A stretch of DNA of 43,224 nucleotides from Chloroflexi bacterium OLB13. GTDB taxonomy: Bacteria > Chloroflexota > Anaerolineae > Aggregatilineales > Phototrophicaceae. A program made the position numbers and the translations under genes. The notes beneath the pieces are model-generated. The model was not told the DNA's origin. It searched no databases and was given only the letters and a program-made list of their open reading frames with translations. Positions 8,020 to 16,280 of the stretch are shown in pieces. Where the stretch lies: assembly GCA_001567485.1 (NCBI GenBank), contig JZRA01000086.1:1-43224 (forward strand), in the 5' to 3' direction. Numbering within the stretch: the first letter of the stretch is position 1; each line of letters begins with the position of its first letter.

Positions 8020-8879
8020 TAGGCAAACTCAATCGGCTCCGCCACCACATGCAGCTTGCCTTTGGCGTCGTGAGTCAGCCGGCCGGCCGGGCGTTGTGTG
8101 TCGTGCGGGAAGATCAACAGCGCGCCGGTCTCCAGCGCCCACTGCTGCCAGCGGCGTTTGGTCTCCAGCGTCACCAGCGGCTCGACATCATACGCGGTCA
8201 TCCACGCCAACCGTTCAAAATGCACCGCATAGCTCGCCATGTCGCACACGAACAGCGCGTGCTGCCCGCCGCTTTCCAACTGCACCGACATGTGCCCCGG
8301 CGTATGCCCGCGCGTGACATGCCCCGTCACGCCCGGCGCGAGTTCGACGTCGCCATCCAACAGCCGAAGCTGGCCGGATTTGTACAGCGGCTCGTAGTTG
8401 TACAGCAGATACGTGGCGGCGGTACGCTCGTTCGGACGAATCGCGTCTTCGTACTCGCGGCGCTGCACGACATACTCGGCGTGAGGAAAAGCCGGGCGTA
8501 TGTTCCCCGCGTCGTCAAGGATCGTATTGCCGCCGCTGTGGTCGGAATGCAGGTGGGTGTCGATCACGAGGTCGACATCGGTCGGCTGAACGCCCAGCCG
8601 CGCCAGCGCGTCGATCAAGTCGCCATGCGGCCGTTCAATCCGCCAGTTGGCGACTGCTTTCTCATCCAGTTTGCGGCCTAACCCGGTGTCGATCACGATC
8701 TTGCGCTCGCCTGCTTCGACCAGCAGGTTGAGGTTCATCATCGGCACGCGGTTGTCGTCATCCGGCTGCAGGTAGCGCGACCACAATACGCGCGGCACCA
8801 ACCCGAACGCGCCGCCCGCGTCGACATGGGTCACGCCGTCGTTGATGAAGTGGATCCGCAGGTCGCCGAGCGTAATCAT
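8019..8879 (-). CDS. MBL-fold metallo-hydrolase
   Basis: Metallo-beta-lactamase-fold hydrolase, 286 aa, probably cytosolic. It binds two metals, seen in THLHSDHSGG (His109, His111, Asp113, His114), the later GHTPGH histidine, the bridging Asp in FVCDMA, and IFPHD near the end. The extended N-terminal part before the motif and the spacing resemble the lactonase/AttM-like subgroup, but the substrate cannot be read from sequence. Its ATG overlaps the stop of the upstream dehydrogenase gene by 4 bp, so the two are translationally coupled and may act in one pathway. Confidence 0.9.
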   Translation of the reverse strand: MITLGDLRIHFINDGVTHVDAGGAFGLVPRVLWSRYLQPDDDNRVPMMNLNLLVEAGERKIVIDTGLGRKLDEKAVANWRIERPHGDLIDALARLGVQPTDVDLVIDTHLHSDHSGGNTILDDAGNIRPAFPHAEYVVQRREYEDAIRPNERTAATYLLYNYEPLYKSGQLRLLDGDVELAPGVTGHVTRGHTPGHMSVQLESGGQHALFVCDMASYAVHFERLAWMTAYDVEPLVTLETKRRWQQWALETGALLIFPHDTQRPAGRLTHDAKGKLHVVAEPIEFA

Positions 8880-9907
8880 GATTTGACGCTCGCGCTGTGT
8901 GCTGTCACCAACTCGATGATCTTGTCGGTGAATGCGTCGGTGCTAAGCGCGCCGCGAGGTTCGACATCCGCGGTGTGAAAGCCGTCGGTGATCGCCCGCG
9001 TGATCGCCCTCTCGATGCGGTAGCCGAGGTCGGGCCGCCGCCAGTGATGGCGCAGCAGAAGCGCGACGCTGAGGATCGCGGCGGTCGGGTTAGCGACGTT
9101 CTTGCCGGCGATATCCGGCGCGGTTCCGTGAACCGGCTCGGCGATCGCCGCGTCGTCGCCCAAGTTCAGCGCGGGCGCAAGGCCCAGCCCGCCGCCCCAC
9201 GCCGCGCCCATGTCGGACAAAATGTCGCCGTACAGGTTGCTGGTCAGGATAACGTCGAACCGCGCCGGAGACTTGACCATCCAGTACGCGGCCGTATCGA
9301 CCAGCAGTTCGTCGGTCTCGATTTCGGGGAAACGCTCAGCGACTTCGTACGCGACACGCCGGAACAGCCCGTCGCTTTTGGGCAGGATGTTCGCCTTGTG
9401 GACAATCGTCACGCGCTGCCGTTCGTTCTCCAGCGCGAGCTTATAGGCGCGGCGGGCAACCCGTTCGGTCGCGGCTCGTGTGATGATCTTCTGCGCTACG
9501 CCGCTGTCCCCGGACTCATCGACCGATTCCGCGCCCGTGTACAGGTCTTCGGTGTTCTCGCGCACGATGATGAAGTCGACGCCGGGCCGGGCCGTGGCGA
9601 CCGGCAGATACCGCGTCGGGCGGATATTGGCGTACGCGCTCAACTGCTGGCGCAGCGCGATGATCGGTGAGAAGTAGCCTTCGACGGGGTACGATGGTGA
9701 TTCTGCCGCGCCGAACAGCACCGCGCGGATTTGCGCGGCGATCCGGCAGGTCTCCTCCGGCAGCGGCGTGCCGGTACGCTGAAGCGTTTCAAAACCAGCC
9801 TCGGCCGGAATGACTTCGAGTTTCGGCGCCAGCGCCTTCAGGACACGCACAGCCGCCGGTATGACTTCGTGGCCGACGCCATCGCCTTCAATGACGCAAA
9901 GCTGCAT
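8876..9907 (-). CDS. isocitrate/isopropylmalate dehydrogenase family protein
   Basis: NAD(P)-dependent decarboxylating dehydrogenase of a beta-hydroxyacid, 343 aa. The family motifs are complete: ALRQQLSAYANIRPTR with both substrate arginines, RENTEDLY, VHKANILPKSDG with the catalytic Lys, SNLYGDILSDMGA with the metal aspartates, and EPVHGTAPDIAGKNVANP for cofactor. A Ser just before the ALRQ segment (FSPIIALRQ) is placed like the phosphorylatable Ser of isocitrate dehydrogenase, and the Leu-rich recognition loop of LeuB is absent, so leuB is not assured; isocitrate, homoisocitrate or tartrate-type substrates are possible. ATG 9907 has GGGG 9 nt upstream; ATG 9916 and TTG 9940 are less likely. 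Confidence 0.88.
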   Translation of the reverse strand: MQLCVIEGDGVGHEVIPAAVRVLKALAPKLEVIPAEAGFETLQRTGTPLPEETCRIAAQIRAVLFGAAESPSYPVEGYFSPIIALRQQLSAYANIRPTRYLPVATARPGVDFIIVRENTEDLYTGAESVDESGDSGVAQKIITRAATERVARRAYKLALENERQRVTIVHKANILPKSDGLFRRVAYEVAERFPEIETDELLVDTAAYWMVKSPARFDVILTSNLYGDILSDMGAAWGGGLGLAPALNLGDDAAIAEPVHGTAPDIAGKNVANPTAAILSVALLLRHHWRRPDLGYRIERAITRAITDGFHTADVEPRGALSTDAFTDKIIELVTAHSASVKS

Positions 9908-10075
9908 AGTCCGCATCCCCACCTGTTTACCCAAACGCAAGAATCATGATGGGAATAAAGGGGCGCGCAGGGGGCGCGGGATAACACAGCAAATAATACA
10001 CCTCTATGCCATTACGATTGTGTCACACCGTGCGGGAAAAGTCCAACACCACGGCGATGCCCGGCGGGCGCGCGT

Positions 10076-10103
10076 TTGCGCGGGAGATGCTAGGCAGTAT
10101 ACT
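10076..10103 (+). promoter_or_regulatory. sigma70-like promoter for the PBP-like gene
   Basis: TTGCGC at 10076-10081 and TATACT at 10098-10103 with a 16-bp spacer, about 55 bp upstream of the start codon at 10159. The surrounding gap (9908-10158) is otherwise without genes and separates two divergent genes. Confidence 0.5.
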
Positions 10104-10158
10104 TATCGGCACGGGCCGAAGCGCCCAATACTCACTTGTAACCTCGGGACAGCTATCC

Positions 10159-13100
10159 ATGTCTGACGCCTACACCGATGACTCGAACGCCAAGCGCGGG
10201 TGGATCACGCCTGATGAGGGAACGACTCCAGCGCCTGAGGAACACGCGCAGGCGAAAGGCTGGAAGGTGTCGGCGCTGCCTCAGGACATGGCCGAGACAC
10301 CGGACACCCCCGGCGGTTGGCACCGTCCGCGCGCAGCGGATACGACCCTGACTCCATCCGACGAAGCGATCTTGATCGTGCTGCCGGGCGAGCCAGAGAC
10401 CGCCCCGGCCGATGCGACCCCGGTCGCCCCGGAAGACCTGCCGCCGGCGCTCTCGCCCGAAGACGCGCTGCAAACCCTCCCCAGCGATGAACCCGAGACG
10501 GCGGCCGAGTCGGTCGACGTGTATGACTCGGCGCCGCTGTCGCCGGAGGACGCGCTCTCGATGGTGTCCTTGATGGACGACGAGGAGGAAGAAGCTGGCG
10601 TCCGTACCGAGCTGCTGGCGCTGGACATGCTCGCCAGTGACGAGACCTCATCCGACACGACCGAGGATGCGCCAGCTGCCGAAGGCACAGAAGACCCGGC
10701 CGAAGTCGCGCGCCGCAAGCTGGCCGAACTCCAAGCGGCGTCGCAGCAGGGCGGCACGACCTACCTCGCCCCGGAGGCGGAGCCAGAACCGGCGCAGGCA
10801 GCGCCCAGCCTCACCAGCGCGGACATGCGCCGCGAGGAATTGGCGCGCCAGTTCGCCACGCAGCAGGACGAGATCGCACACCTGCGCACGCTGTATCAGC
10901 AAAATTCTATCAGCGCCGAGCAGTTTGAAGCCGAGCTGCAAGCCCGCATGATCCTCGACGACGATCAGATTTGGTGGCGCATGGGCGCGGACGACGCGCA
11001 GTGGTACAAGTTCGTCGGCGAACAGTGGGTTCCGGCGACCCCGCCGCTGCCCGAGTCGGCGCAGGCCGCGCCCCCGCCCCCGCCCGCGCGATACACCGCC
11101 GACGTGTACGACTCGACGCTGCCCTACCTGCCGGACAGCGGCGTACAGGTCGAGGTCTCCAGCCCCGGCGACACTGTCATGTCGGCCGGCTTTACGCCGA
11201 TGCCGTCCGAAGCCCCGACCAACCTCGACGGCACCATCGTCGGCCCGGCGGCTTACCGCGAGACGCTCGACGCGGACGTGACACAACCGGGCGCGACCCT
11301 CCGCACCGACGTATCAGCGCTGGGCTACGGCAGCAGCACGGGCATCAAATCCGCCATCGACGAGACCGTTCCGCCTCAGATCGACGCGGTGCCGGTCGGT
11401 GAACTGGCGTATCAAGCAGAACAGCGCCAGCGCAGCGCGACCGCGCGCACCGGCGTGCTGATTCTCGTCGCTGTGATCGCGCTGTTTCTAGTCGCCGGCG
11501 CGCTGATCCTATTCCTCGCCAACGGCTGGTACAGCGGAATCGTCAGCGCCTACGAGCCTCAAATCGCCGGGCTAGCTGCATACGCGCCCGAATTCCAGAC
11601 GGTCGTCATTCAGGACGCCGCCGGCCGGGAGATCGCGCGGCTTTCCAACAGCGGCGACCGGCGTGAGGTTGACCTCAGCCAGATCAACCCCTATCTGATC
11701 CACGCGGTCATCAGCACGCGCAACCCGACCTTCTATACCGATCCGGGCTGGGACACCGGCAAGACCCTCAGCACATGGTTCAGCAGCCTCGGCAGCAGCG
11801 CCGGCCAACCGCAGCGCACGATCACGCAGCTTGTCGCCGAGAACCTCGTCCTCGCCGCGCAGACGCGCACGACCACACCGCTTGATCTGGTGGTGGTCGC
11901 TGGCGAGATGAGCCAGCGTTACAGCAAAGATTTCATCCTCGGCCTGTTCCTCAACGAATTCTCGTTCGGCAACAACAGCTTTGGCGCTGAGGCTGCCGCA
12001 CGCTTCTACTTCAACAAGTCCGCCGCCGACCTCAACCTGCCGGAAGCGGCCCTGCTCGCGGCCATCATGGAAAACCCGACCGGCATCGATCCGGTCACCA
12101 ACCCCGGCATCATCAAGCCCGCCATCGAGAACGTATTCGCGCGCATGGCGGCCATCGGGTGCTTGGACATTCCGGGCCGTGGGCGCACATGCGTCAGCCA
12201 AGCTGATTTCAACACGGCGCAGGTCATCCGACAGAAGGCCAACGTCGAGCTGGCACGCTACGAACCGCGTGAACTGGTCACGCGCTACCCGCACTTCGTT
12301 AATCTCGTCCGCCAGCAGCTTGAGGCCGTCTTCGGTCAAGAGCTTTACCGGCGCGGCTTTACGGTGCGCACCACGCTGGAGAGCACGGCGCAAAACCTCG
12401 CTGAAGACCTGCTGCGCGCCCGCCTGCAAGAACTGAGCGGCACCGGAATCACAGTCGGCGCGGTGATGTGGACTGATCCGGCCACTGGCGCGGTTCGTGC
12501 CTACGTCGGCAGCCCGGACTATGACGACCCGCTGATTCAGGGCCAGCGCGACTACGCCCGCGAGTACCTCCAACCCGGCGGCGCTATCGCCCCGATCGTG
12601 TATGCCACGGCATTCGAGGGCATCGACCGCAACAGCAACGGCTCGATCGACTTCGGCGACTACACGACCGCCGGCCATCTGGCGTGGGACGTGCCGGCAC
12701 AGTACCCCGGCACGAGCGCACAGCCAGCGTTCTCGCCGCAGAACATCAACGGCGCGTACTATGGCCCGGTCAGTGTGCGCGAGGCGCTTGCCAACCAGCT
12801 TGCGCCGGCCACCACGCGCATCTATCAGGAATACGGCGATGCAGCGTTCGTCGCTATGGCCGAGAAGATGGGTATCTCGTTCAACAGCGATGCGGTGTTC
12901 GGCCTGCCCACGGCGGCCGGCAGCACGCCGGTGCGCTTGCGCGACTTGATGACCGCCTACGGCACGATCGCCAACGGCGGTATGCGCCGGACGGTGTATG
13001 TCATCAGCGGGATCGTCGACAGCAACGGCGTCACGGTCGAGCTGCCGGAGCTGATTAAGCCGCCGGAAGAGCGTGTGCTGCCTGCGCAGATCGCCTTCCT

Positions 13101-14229
13101 GCTGCAAAATATCCTCAGCGACGATCTCGCCCGCTTCACCAATATGTTCCCGCGCAACAGCGCGCTCACGCTCGGCGGCCAACCGACGCAGAACTTCGTC
13201 GGCGCGGTCGCGGCCACCAATCAGGCGCGCACCAGCCTGTGGACGCTCGGCTTCACATCCAACGCGGTCGTCGGCGTATGGCTCGGCACACCGGACAGCA
13301 ACGTGGTCTTCACCAACCAGACCGGCTTCACCGCGGCCGCTCCGTTGTGGAACAGCGTCATGCGCACGATGCTGGCTGGGATCAGCGGCCAAAGCCAGCC
13401 GCGCCCGTTCCCCGACCCCGGCAATATGTCGGTGCTGGCGATCTGCAGCGTGACCGGCACCGTTTATGAGCAGGGCGTCTGCCCCGGCGCGGGCCGCAGC
13501 GAGTACTTCGCGCAGACCCGTCAGCCGCTGCCTGCTGCGCTCGGGCCGGTGGCGCGCGTCACCATCAACAGTTGGACAGGCCTGCGTGTCAGCCAGTACT
13601 GCAGCGCCCCCGAAGACCAGATTCAAGCGGCGTTCTTGAACAGCACCGACCCGTTCATCATCGCCTATCTTCAGAGCGCGCAGGGCCAGCAGTTCGCGCA
13701 GCGCTTGGGCCTGACGGAAGTCGCGGCCGCGCCGACCACCGAATGCGACGTCAACACACAGGTGCCGACACTGGTGCTCAACGGGCCAGTGACCTCACCG
13801 GTGCAGGGCAGCGTGCAGCTCACCGGGCAGGTCGCCGGAACCGCGAACTTTAACCGCTGGCAGATCGAGGTCTCTGCGCCCGGATCGACCACGTACGACC
13901 TGCTGCCGGGCTTCCCCAAGCAGACGCAGGAACCCGTGCCCGGCTCGGTGCTGGCGACGTGGGACACGGTTGGCCGGCCCGACGGCGCCTACACCGTGCG
14001 GTTGATCGCATTCAGCAACGAGGGCGGCTACATGATCCGCACCCAGACGTTCAACATCGACAACCCCGATCCGACGCCGACGCCGCAGCCTTCGCTCACC
14101 CCGACGCAGTTCCCGACCTTCGCGCCCATCGGAACGTTCCCGCCCGCGTTCACGTCACAGCCGGCCGGCCCCGGATTCACGCCGCTGCCGTTCGACCCGG
14201 TTGCAACGTCCACGCCCGATCCGTTCTAA
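10159..14229 (+). CDS. PBP1-like protein with degenerate catalytic motifs
   Basis: Looks like a class A penicillin-binding protein, 1356 aa. Order: an acidic, Pro-rich cytoplasmic region (1-430) holding a SHOCT-like helix pair near 240-275 and a Trp/Tyr-rich stretch; one membrane helix (about 431-458); a GT51-like domain (480-640); a transpeptidase-like domain (770-1080); an Ig-like domain; and a Pro/Thr tail. Key residues are missing. The GT51 motif EDxxF reads RNPTF (521-525). The SxxK site reads QPGGAIAP, Ser to Gly at 808 and Lys to Ala at 811. SxN reads QLA (880-882), and KTG lies in GAVAA (1015-1019). The reading frame is intact over 4 kb, so it is maintained, perhaps as a scaffold or sensor in wall growth. 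The start at 10159 (MSDAYTDDSN) follows the promoter; a longer frame from 10006 crosses it. Confidence 0.9.
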   Translation: MSDAYTDDSNAKRGWITPDEGTTPAPEEHAQAKGWKVSALPQDMAETPDTPGGWHRPRAADTTLTPSDEAILIVLPGEPETAPADATPVAPEDLPPALSPEDALQTLPSDEPETAAESVDVYDSAPLSPEDALSMVSLMDDEEEEAGVRTELLALDMLASDETSSDTTEDAPAAEGTEDPAEVARRKLAELQAASQQGGTTYLAPEAEPEPAQAAPSLTSADMRREELARQFATQQDEIAHLRTLYQQNSISAEQFEAELQARMILDDDQIWWRMGADDAQWYKFVGEQWVPATPPLPESAQAAPPPPPARYTADVYDSTLPYLPDSGVQVEVSSPGDTVMSAGFTPMPSEAPTNLDGTIVGPAAYRETLDADVTQPGATLRTDVSALGYGSSTGIKSAIDETVPPQIDAVPVGELAYQAEQRQRSATARTGVLILVAVIALFLVAGALILFLANGWYSGIVSAYEPQIAGLAAYAPEFQTVVIQDAAGREIARLSNSGDRREVDLSQINPYLIHAVISTRNPTFYTDPGWDTGKTLSTWFSSLGSSAGQPQRTITQLVAENLVLAAQTRTTTPLDLVVVAGEMSQRYSKDFILGLFLNEFSFGNNSFGAEAAARFYFNKSAADLNLPEAALLAAIMENPTGIDPVTNPGIIKPAIENVFARMAAIGCLDIPGRGRTCVSQADFNTAQVIRQKANVELARYEPRELVTRYPHFVNLVRQQLEAVFGQELYRRGFTVRTTLESTAQNLAEDLLRARLQELSGTGITVGAVMWTDPATGAVRAYVGSPDYDDPLIQGQRDYAREYLQPGGAIAPIVYATAFEGIDRNSNGSIDFGDYTTAGHLAWDVPAQYPGTSAQPAFSPQNINGAYYGPVSVREALANQLAPATTRIYQEYGDAAFVAMAEKMGISFNSDAVFGLPTAAGSTPVRLRDLMTAYGTIANGGMRRTVYVISGIVDSNGVTVELPELIKPPEERVLPAQIAFLLQNILSDDLARFTNMFPRNSALTLGGQPTQNFVGAVAATNQARTSLWTLGFTSNAVVGVWLGTPDSNVVFTNQTGFTAAAPLWNSVMRTMLAGISGQSQPRPFPDPGNMSVLAICSVTGTVYEQGVCPGAGRSEYFAQTRQPLPAALGPVARVTINSWTGLRVSQYCSAPEDQIQAAFLNSTDPFIIAYLQSAQGQQFAQRLGLTEVAAAPTTECDVNTQVPTLVLNGPVTSPVQGSVQLTGQVAGTANFNRWQIEVSAPGSTTYDLLPGFPKQTQEPVPGSVLATWDTVGRPDGAYTVRLIAFSNEGGYMIRTQTFNIDNPDPTPTPQPSLTPTQFPTFAPIGTFPPAFTSQPAGPGFTPLPFDPVATSTPDPF

Positions 14230-14235
14230 ACCAGT

Positions 14236-14340
14236 GTTCGTAAGTCGAGAGATTCGGTCGCCCATCTTGCAGCATTAGTCGAGTTATACGGCGCGGTGTT
14301 TTCTCATCACTCATCACTTATCACTTTCAACTTCGTGTTT
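14236..14340 (+). repeat. dispersed intergenic repeat, long copy
   Basis: Contains GTTCGTAAGTCGAG, a 34-bp segment flanked by GTCGAG repeats, then TATACGGCGCGGTGTTTTC and a heptamer-like CATCACT run ending CAACTTCGTG. A near-identical copy lacking the 34-bp segment and one 7-bp unit lies at 16106-16171. The differences look like deletion between short direct repeats and slippage by one heptamer. It ends exactly at the ribosome binding site of the next gene. Confidence 0.75.
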
Positions 14341-14352
14341 AGGAGCCGTGCG

Positions 14353-14868
14353 ATGACAGACGAGGAATCGATCACCAAAGCGGGTGTGCTCACCGAACTG
14401 GATCACGAGTGGTCGGTTCTTCAGGCGTTCATCGCGACGCTGACCGACGCGCAGATGACCGTCCCGACCGACGATGCGGGCTGGACGGTCAAGGATCATC
14501 TGATACATCTTGTGCTGTGGCTTTACAACATCCCCGCCATCATCGACGGGGCATCGCGCCCGGAGGCTATGGGCATCTCCGAGGAAAAGTTCCGCGAGGG
14601 CGCCGATGCGATCAATGCATGGCTTCAACCACAGTACCGCGATGTGCCGCTGGCCGACGTGCTGCAGCGCCTGAACGACACCCATGCCCGTATCCGCGCC
14701 CGGCTCGATCAGATGACCGACGAGGATTTGAGGCGTCCGTACAATCACTATCAGCCTTCAGATCCCCGAACGGCGCCGGTCGTAGGATGGCTGCTGGGCA
14801 ATTCCGCGCATCACTACAGCGAACATCTTCCGTGGATGCAGGCCATCGCGGCCCGGCTGCCCTCGTAG
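14353..14868 (+). CDS. DinB/ClbS-like four-helix-bundle protein 1
   Basis: Small protein of 171 aa of the DinB-like helical-bundle type. DAGWTVKDHLIHLVLW holds the first conserved His of the usual metal site and SAHHYSEHLPW the C-terminal ones, spaced as in the family. Such proteins include thiol-dependent transferases and hydrolases; the reaction here cannot be read from sequence. ATG 14353 has AGGAG 7 nt upstream, which excludes the longer frame from 14296 that runs into repeat DNA. The next gene, 30 bp on, is a paralog of equal length, so the pair arose by tandem duplication. Confidence 0.85.
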   Translation: MTDEESITKAGVLTELDHEWSVLQAFIATLTDAQMTVPTDDAGWTVKDHLIHLVLWLYNIPAIIDGASRPEAMGISEEKFREGADAINAWLQPQYRDVPLADVLQRLNDTHARIRARLDQMTDEDLRRPYNHYQPSDPRTAPVVGWLLGNSAHHYSEHLPWMQAIAARLPS

Positions 14869-14898
14869 ACGGCTGTATCAGCCCGGTTGGAGAACCCG

Positions 14899-15414
14899 AT
14901 GAACGACAGCGATCCCAAGAGCAAAGCAGATGTACTGGGCGCAATCGACAGCGCATGGACGACGCTCGTGTCGTTCTTTGAGCCGCTGACCGGGGCGCAA
15001 ATGACCGTCCCGACCGATGCGGCCGGATGGAACGTCAAGGATCATCTCGTCCATCTCGCGGTCTGGCTTCAGGCGGTTCCCGCGCTGGTCGAGGGACGGT
15101 CGCTGGCCGCGGCGTTAGGCGTCTCCGAGGAGACCTACCGCGAGGGGTTTGATGCGGTCAACGCCGAACTTCACCGTCAGACCCAGCATATTGCGCTGGA
15201 CGACGTGCTCCGGCGTCTGCGCGACACCCATGCGAGCACACGCGATCTGCTTGAGAAGATGGACGAGCAGGATTTCTTCAGGCCGTTCAATCACTTTCAA
15301 CCCGCATCTACCCGCACGTATCCGATCGTCCGTTGGATCATAGGCGACACGGCCGAACACTACCTCGAACATATCCCGTGGATGCGCGCGATCATCGAAA
15401 GCGATCCGGGCTGA
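14899..15414 (+). CDS. DinB/ClbS-like four-helix-bundle protein 2
   Basis: Tandem paralog of the preceding gene, also 171 aa, sharing LTGAQMTVPTDAAGWNVKDH, the internal DVLRRLRDTHA block, NHFQP, and TAEHYLEHIPW with the metal-type histidines. The start is ATG 14899, with GGAG 8 nt upstream, not the TTG at 14887. Its stop is only 10 bp from the stop of the convergent Nudix gene, leaving almost no room for a terminator. Function unassigned; conserved histidines in both copies suggest both remain active. Confidence 0.85.
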   Translation: MNDSDPKSKADVLGAIDSAWTTLVSFFEPLTGAQMTVPTDAAGWNVKDHLVHLAVWLQAVPALVEGRSLAAALGVSEETYREGFDAVNAELHRQTQHIALDDVLRRLRDTHASTRDLLEKMDEQDFFRPFNHFQPASTRTYPIVRWIIGDTAEHYLEHIPWMRAIIESDPG

Positions 15415-15424
15415 CCGGCTCGAT

Positions 15425-15892
15425 TCAGCCTCCCGCCCGGCTGGCATACCACGCCAACACGGCGCGGCTGAACGTGCCTAATTCGCCATCCAATGGCGCA
15501 GTCCCGTCCCACAGCATCATGCGCGAGCACTCAGCGCTGGGCACGAACGGTTGTACAGCGCCGATGGTCGCGCCATACACCGCGCCGTACTCCTCGCGTT
15601 CGCCATGCTTGACTAATCGCACGCGAATATAGCCGATTGGGTGAAGCGACTCGGCGACTTGGCTCGACTCCTCCCACAGCTCGCGCACTGCGCAGTCTTC
15701 AAGCGACTCGCCCGGCTCCAGCCCGCCGCCGGGGATTTCCCACTGATTGCGCTCGGCATTGAAGATCATCAGCGTCCGCCGATCCTGAACGACGATGGTC
15801 TGTGCGAACGTAATCGGAATCGCCGGATCAAGCGTGCCACCGTTCGGGATAATCTCAATCAACTGGTTACCACTGGGGCTTGCTGCAAGCAC
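15425..15892 (-). CDS. Nudix hydrolase
   Basis: Hydrolase of nucleoside diphosphates linked to another moiety, 155 aa, single domain. The Nudix box is at GGGLEPGESLEDCAVREL continuing WEES, with the metal-binding glutamates in RELWEES intact; the usual Gly after EE is Ser. It has the (di)nucleotide-box context of an 8-oxo-dGTP or ADP-ribose type enzyme, but specificity is not readable. The start is GTG 15892, preceded by a perfect GGAGG 5 nt upstream. It converges on the DinB-like pair. Confidence 0.9.
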   Translation of the reverse strand: MLAASPSGNQLIEIIPNGGTLDPAIPITFAQTIVVQDRRTLMIFNAERNQWEIPGGGLEPGESLEDCAVRELWEESSQVAESLHPIGYIRVRLVKHGEREEYGAVYGATIGAVQPFVPSAECSRMMLWDGTAPLDGELGTFSRAVLAWYASRAGG

Positions 15893-16280
15893 GTCGACCT
15901 CCGTTTTCCTCTCCTCGAATTATATGGAACGTCGCGCGATACGGGTCAACTCATTCAACAAACCACCGATAACGGGGGGTCTGTCATCGAATTCCCGCGC
16001 ACGCATCGTTCCCCCCTCTCCCTGACGACAAAACGAGAGAACCACACAGGACACAGTGCAGACAGAGGGGTCAGTAGTCAGGGATCAGTGGGCAGTTGCT
16101 AAGCCGGCGTTCGTAAGTCGAGCTATACGGCGCGGTGTTTTCTCATCACTCATCACTTTCAACTTCGTGCTTGGGTGGCAGGGAACTGGGCGCGGTTGTT
16201 TCAGCGTGCGACGAGATACGGGACGCCGGCCCCTTGTGAGGACGTGCGCCAGCGCCCTGACATGCGTCTCAAGCGGAGTC
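15893..16280. other. intergenic region with repeats, no gene seen
   Basis: A gap of 388 bp between the Nudix start and the permease stop. It holds AT-richer DNA near 15918-15930 that may be the Nudix promoter, a heptamer-like tract at 16062-16100 (units such as GTCAGTA, GTCAGGG, ATCAGTG), and the dispersed repeat at 16106-16171. Open frames here have no ribosome binding sites and cross repeat DNA. Confidence 0.6.
16106..16171 (+). repeat. dispersed intergenic repeat, short copy
   Basis: Second copy of the element at 14236-14340: GTTCGTAAGTCGAG, TATACGGCGCGGTGTTTTC, CATCACT units and CAACTTCGTG. It lacks the 34-bp internal segment and one 7-bp unit. A third, partial match (GTGCTTTCTCATCACT, then CACTTTCAAC) lies at 28232-28258. 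Confidence 0.75.

Noticed and set aside
11572..13626. 684-aa open frame opposite the PBP-like gene
   Set aside because: Antisense shadow of a long high-GC gene; no family text and no ribosome binding site.
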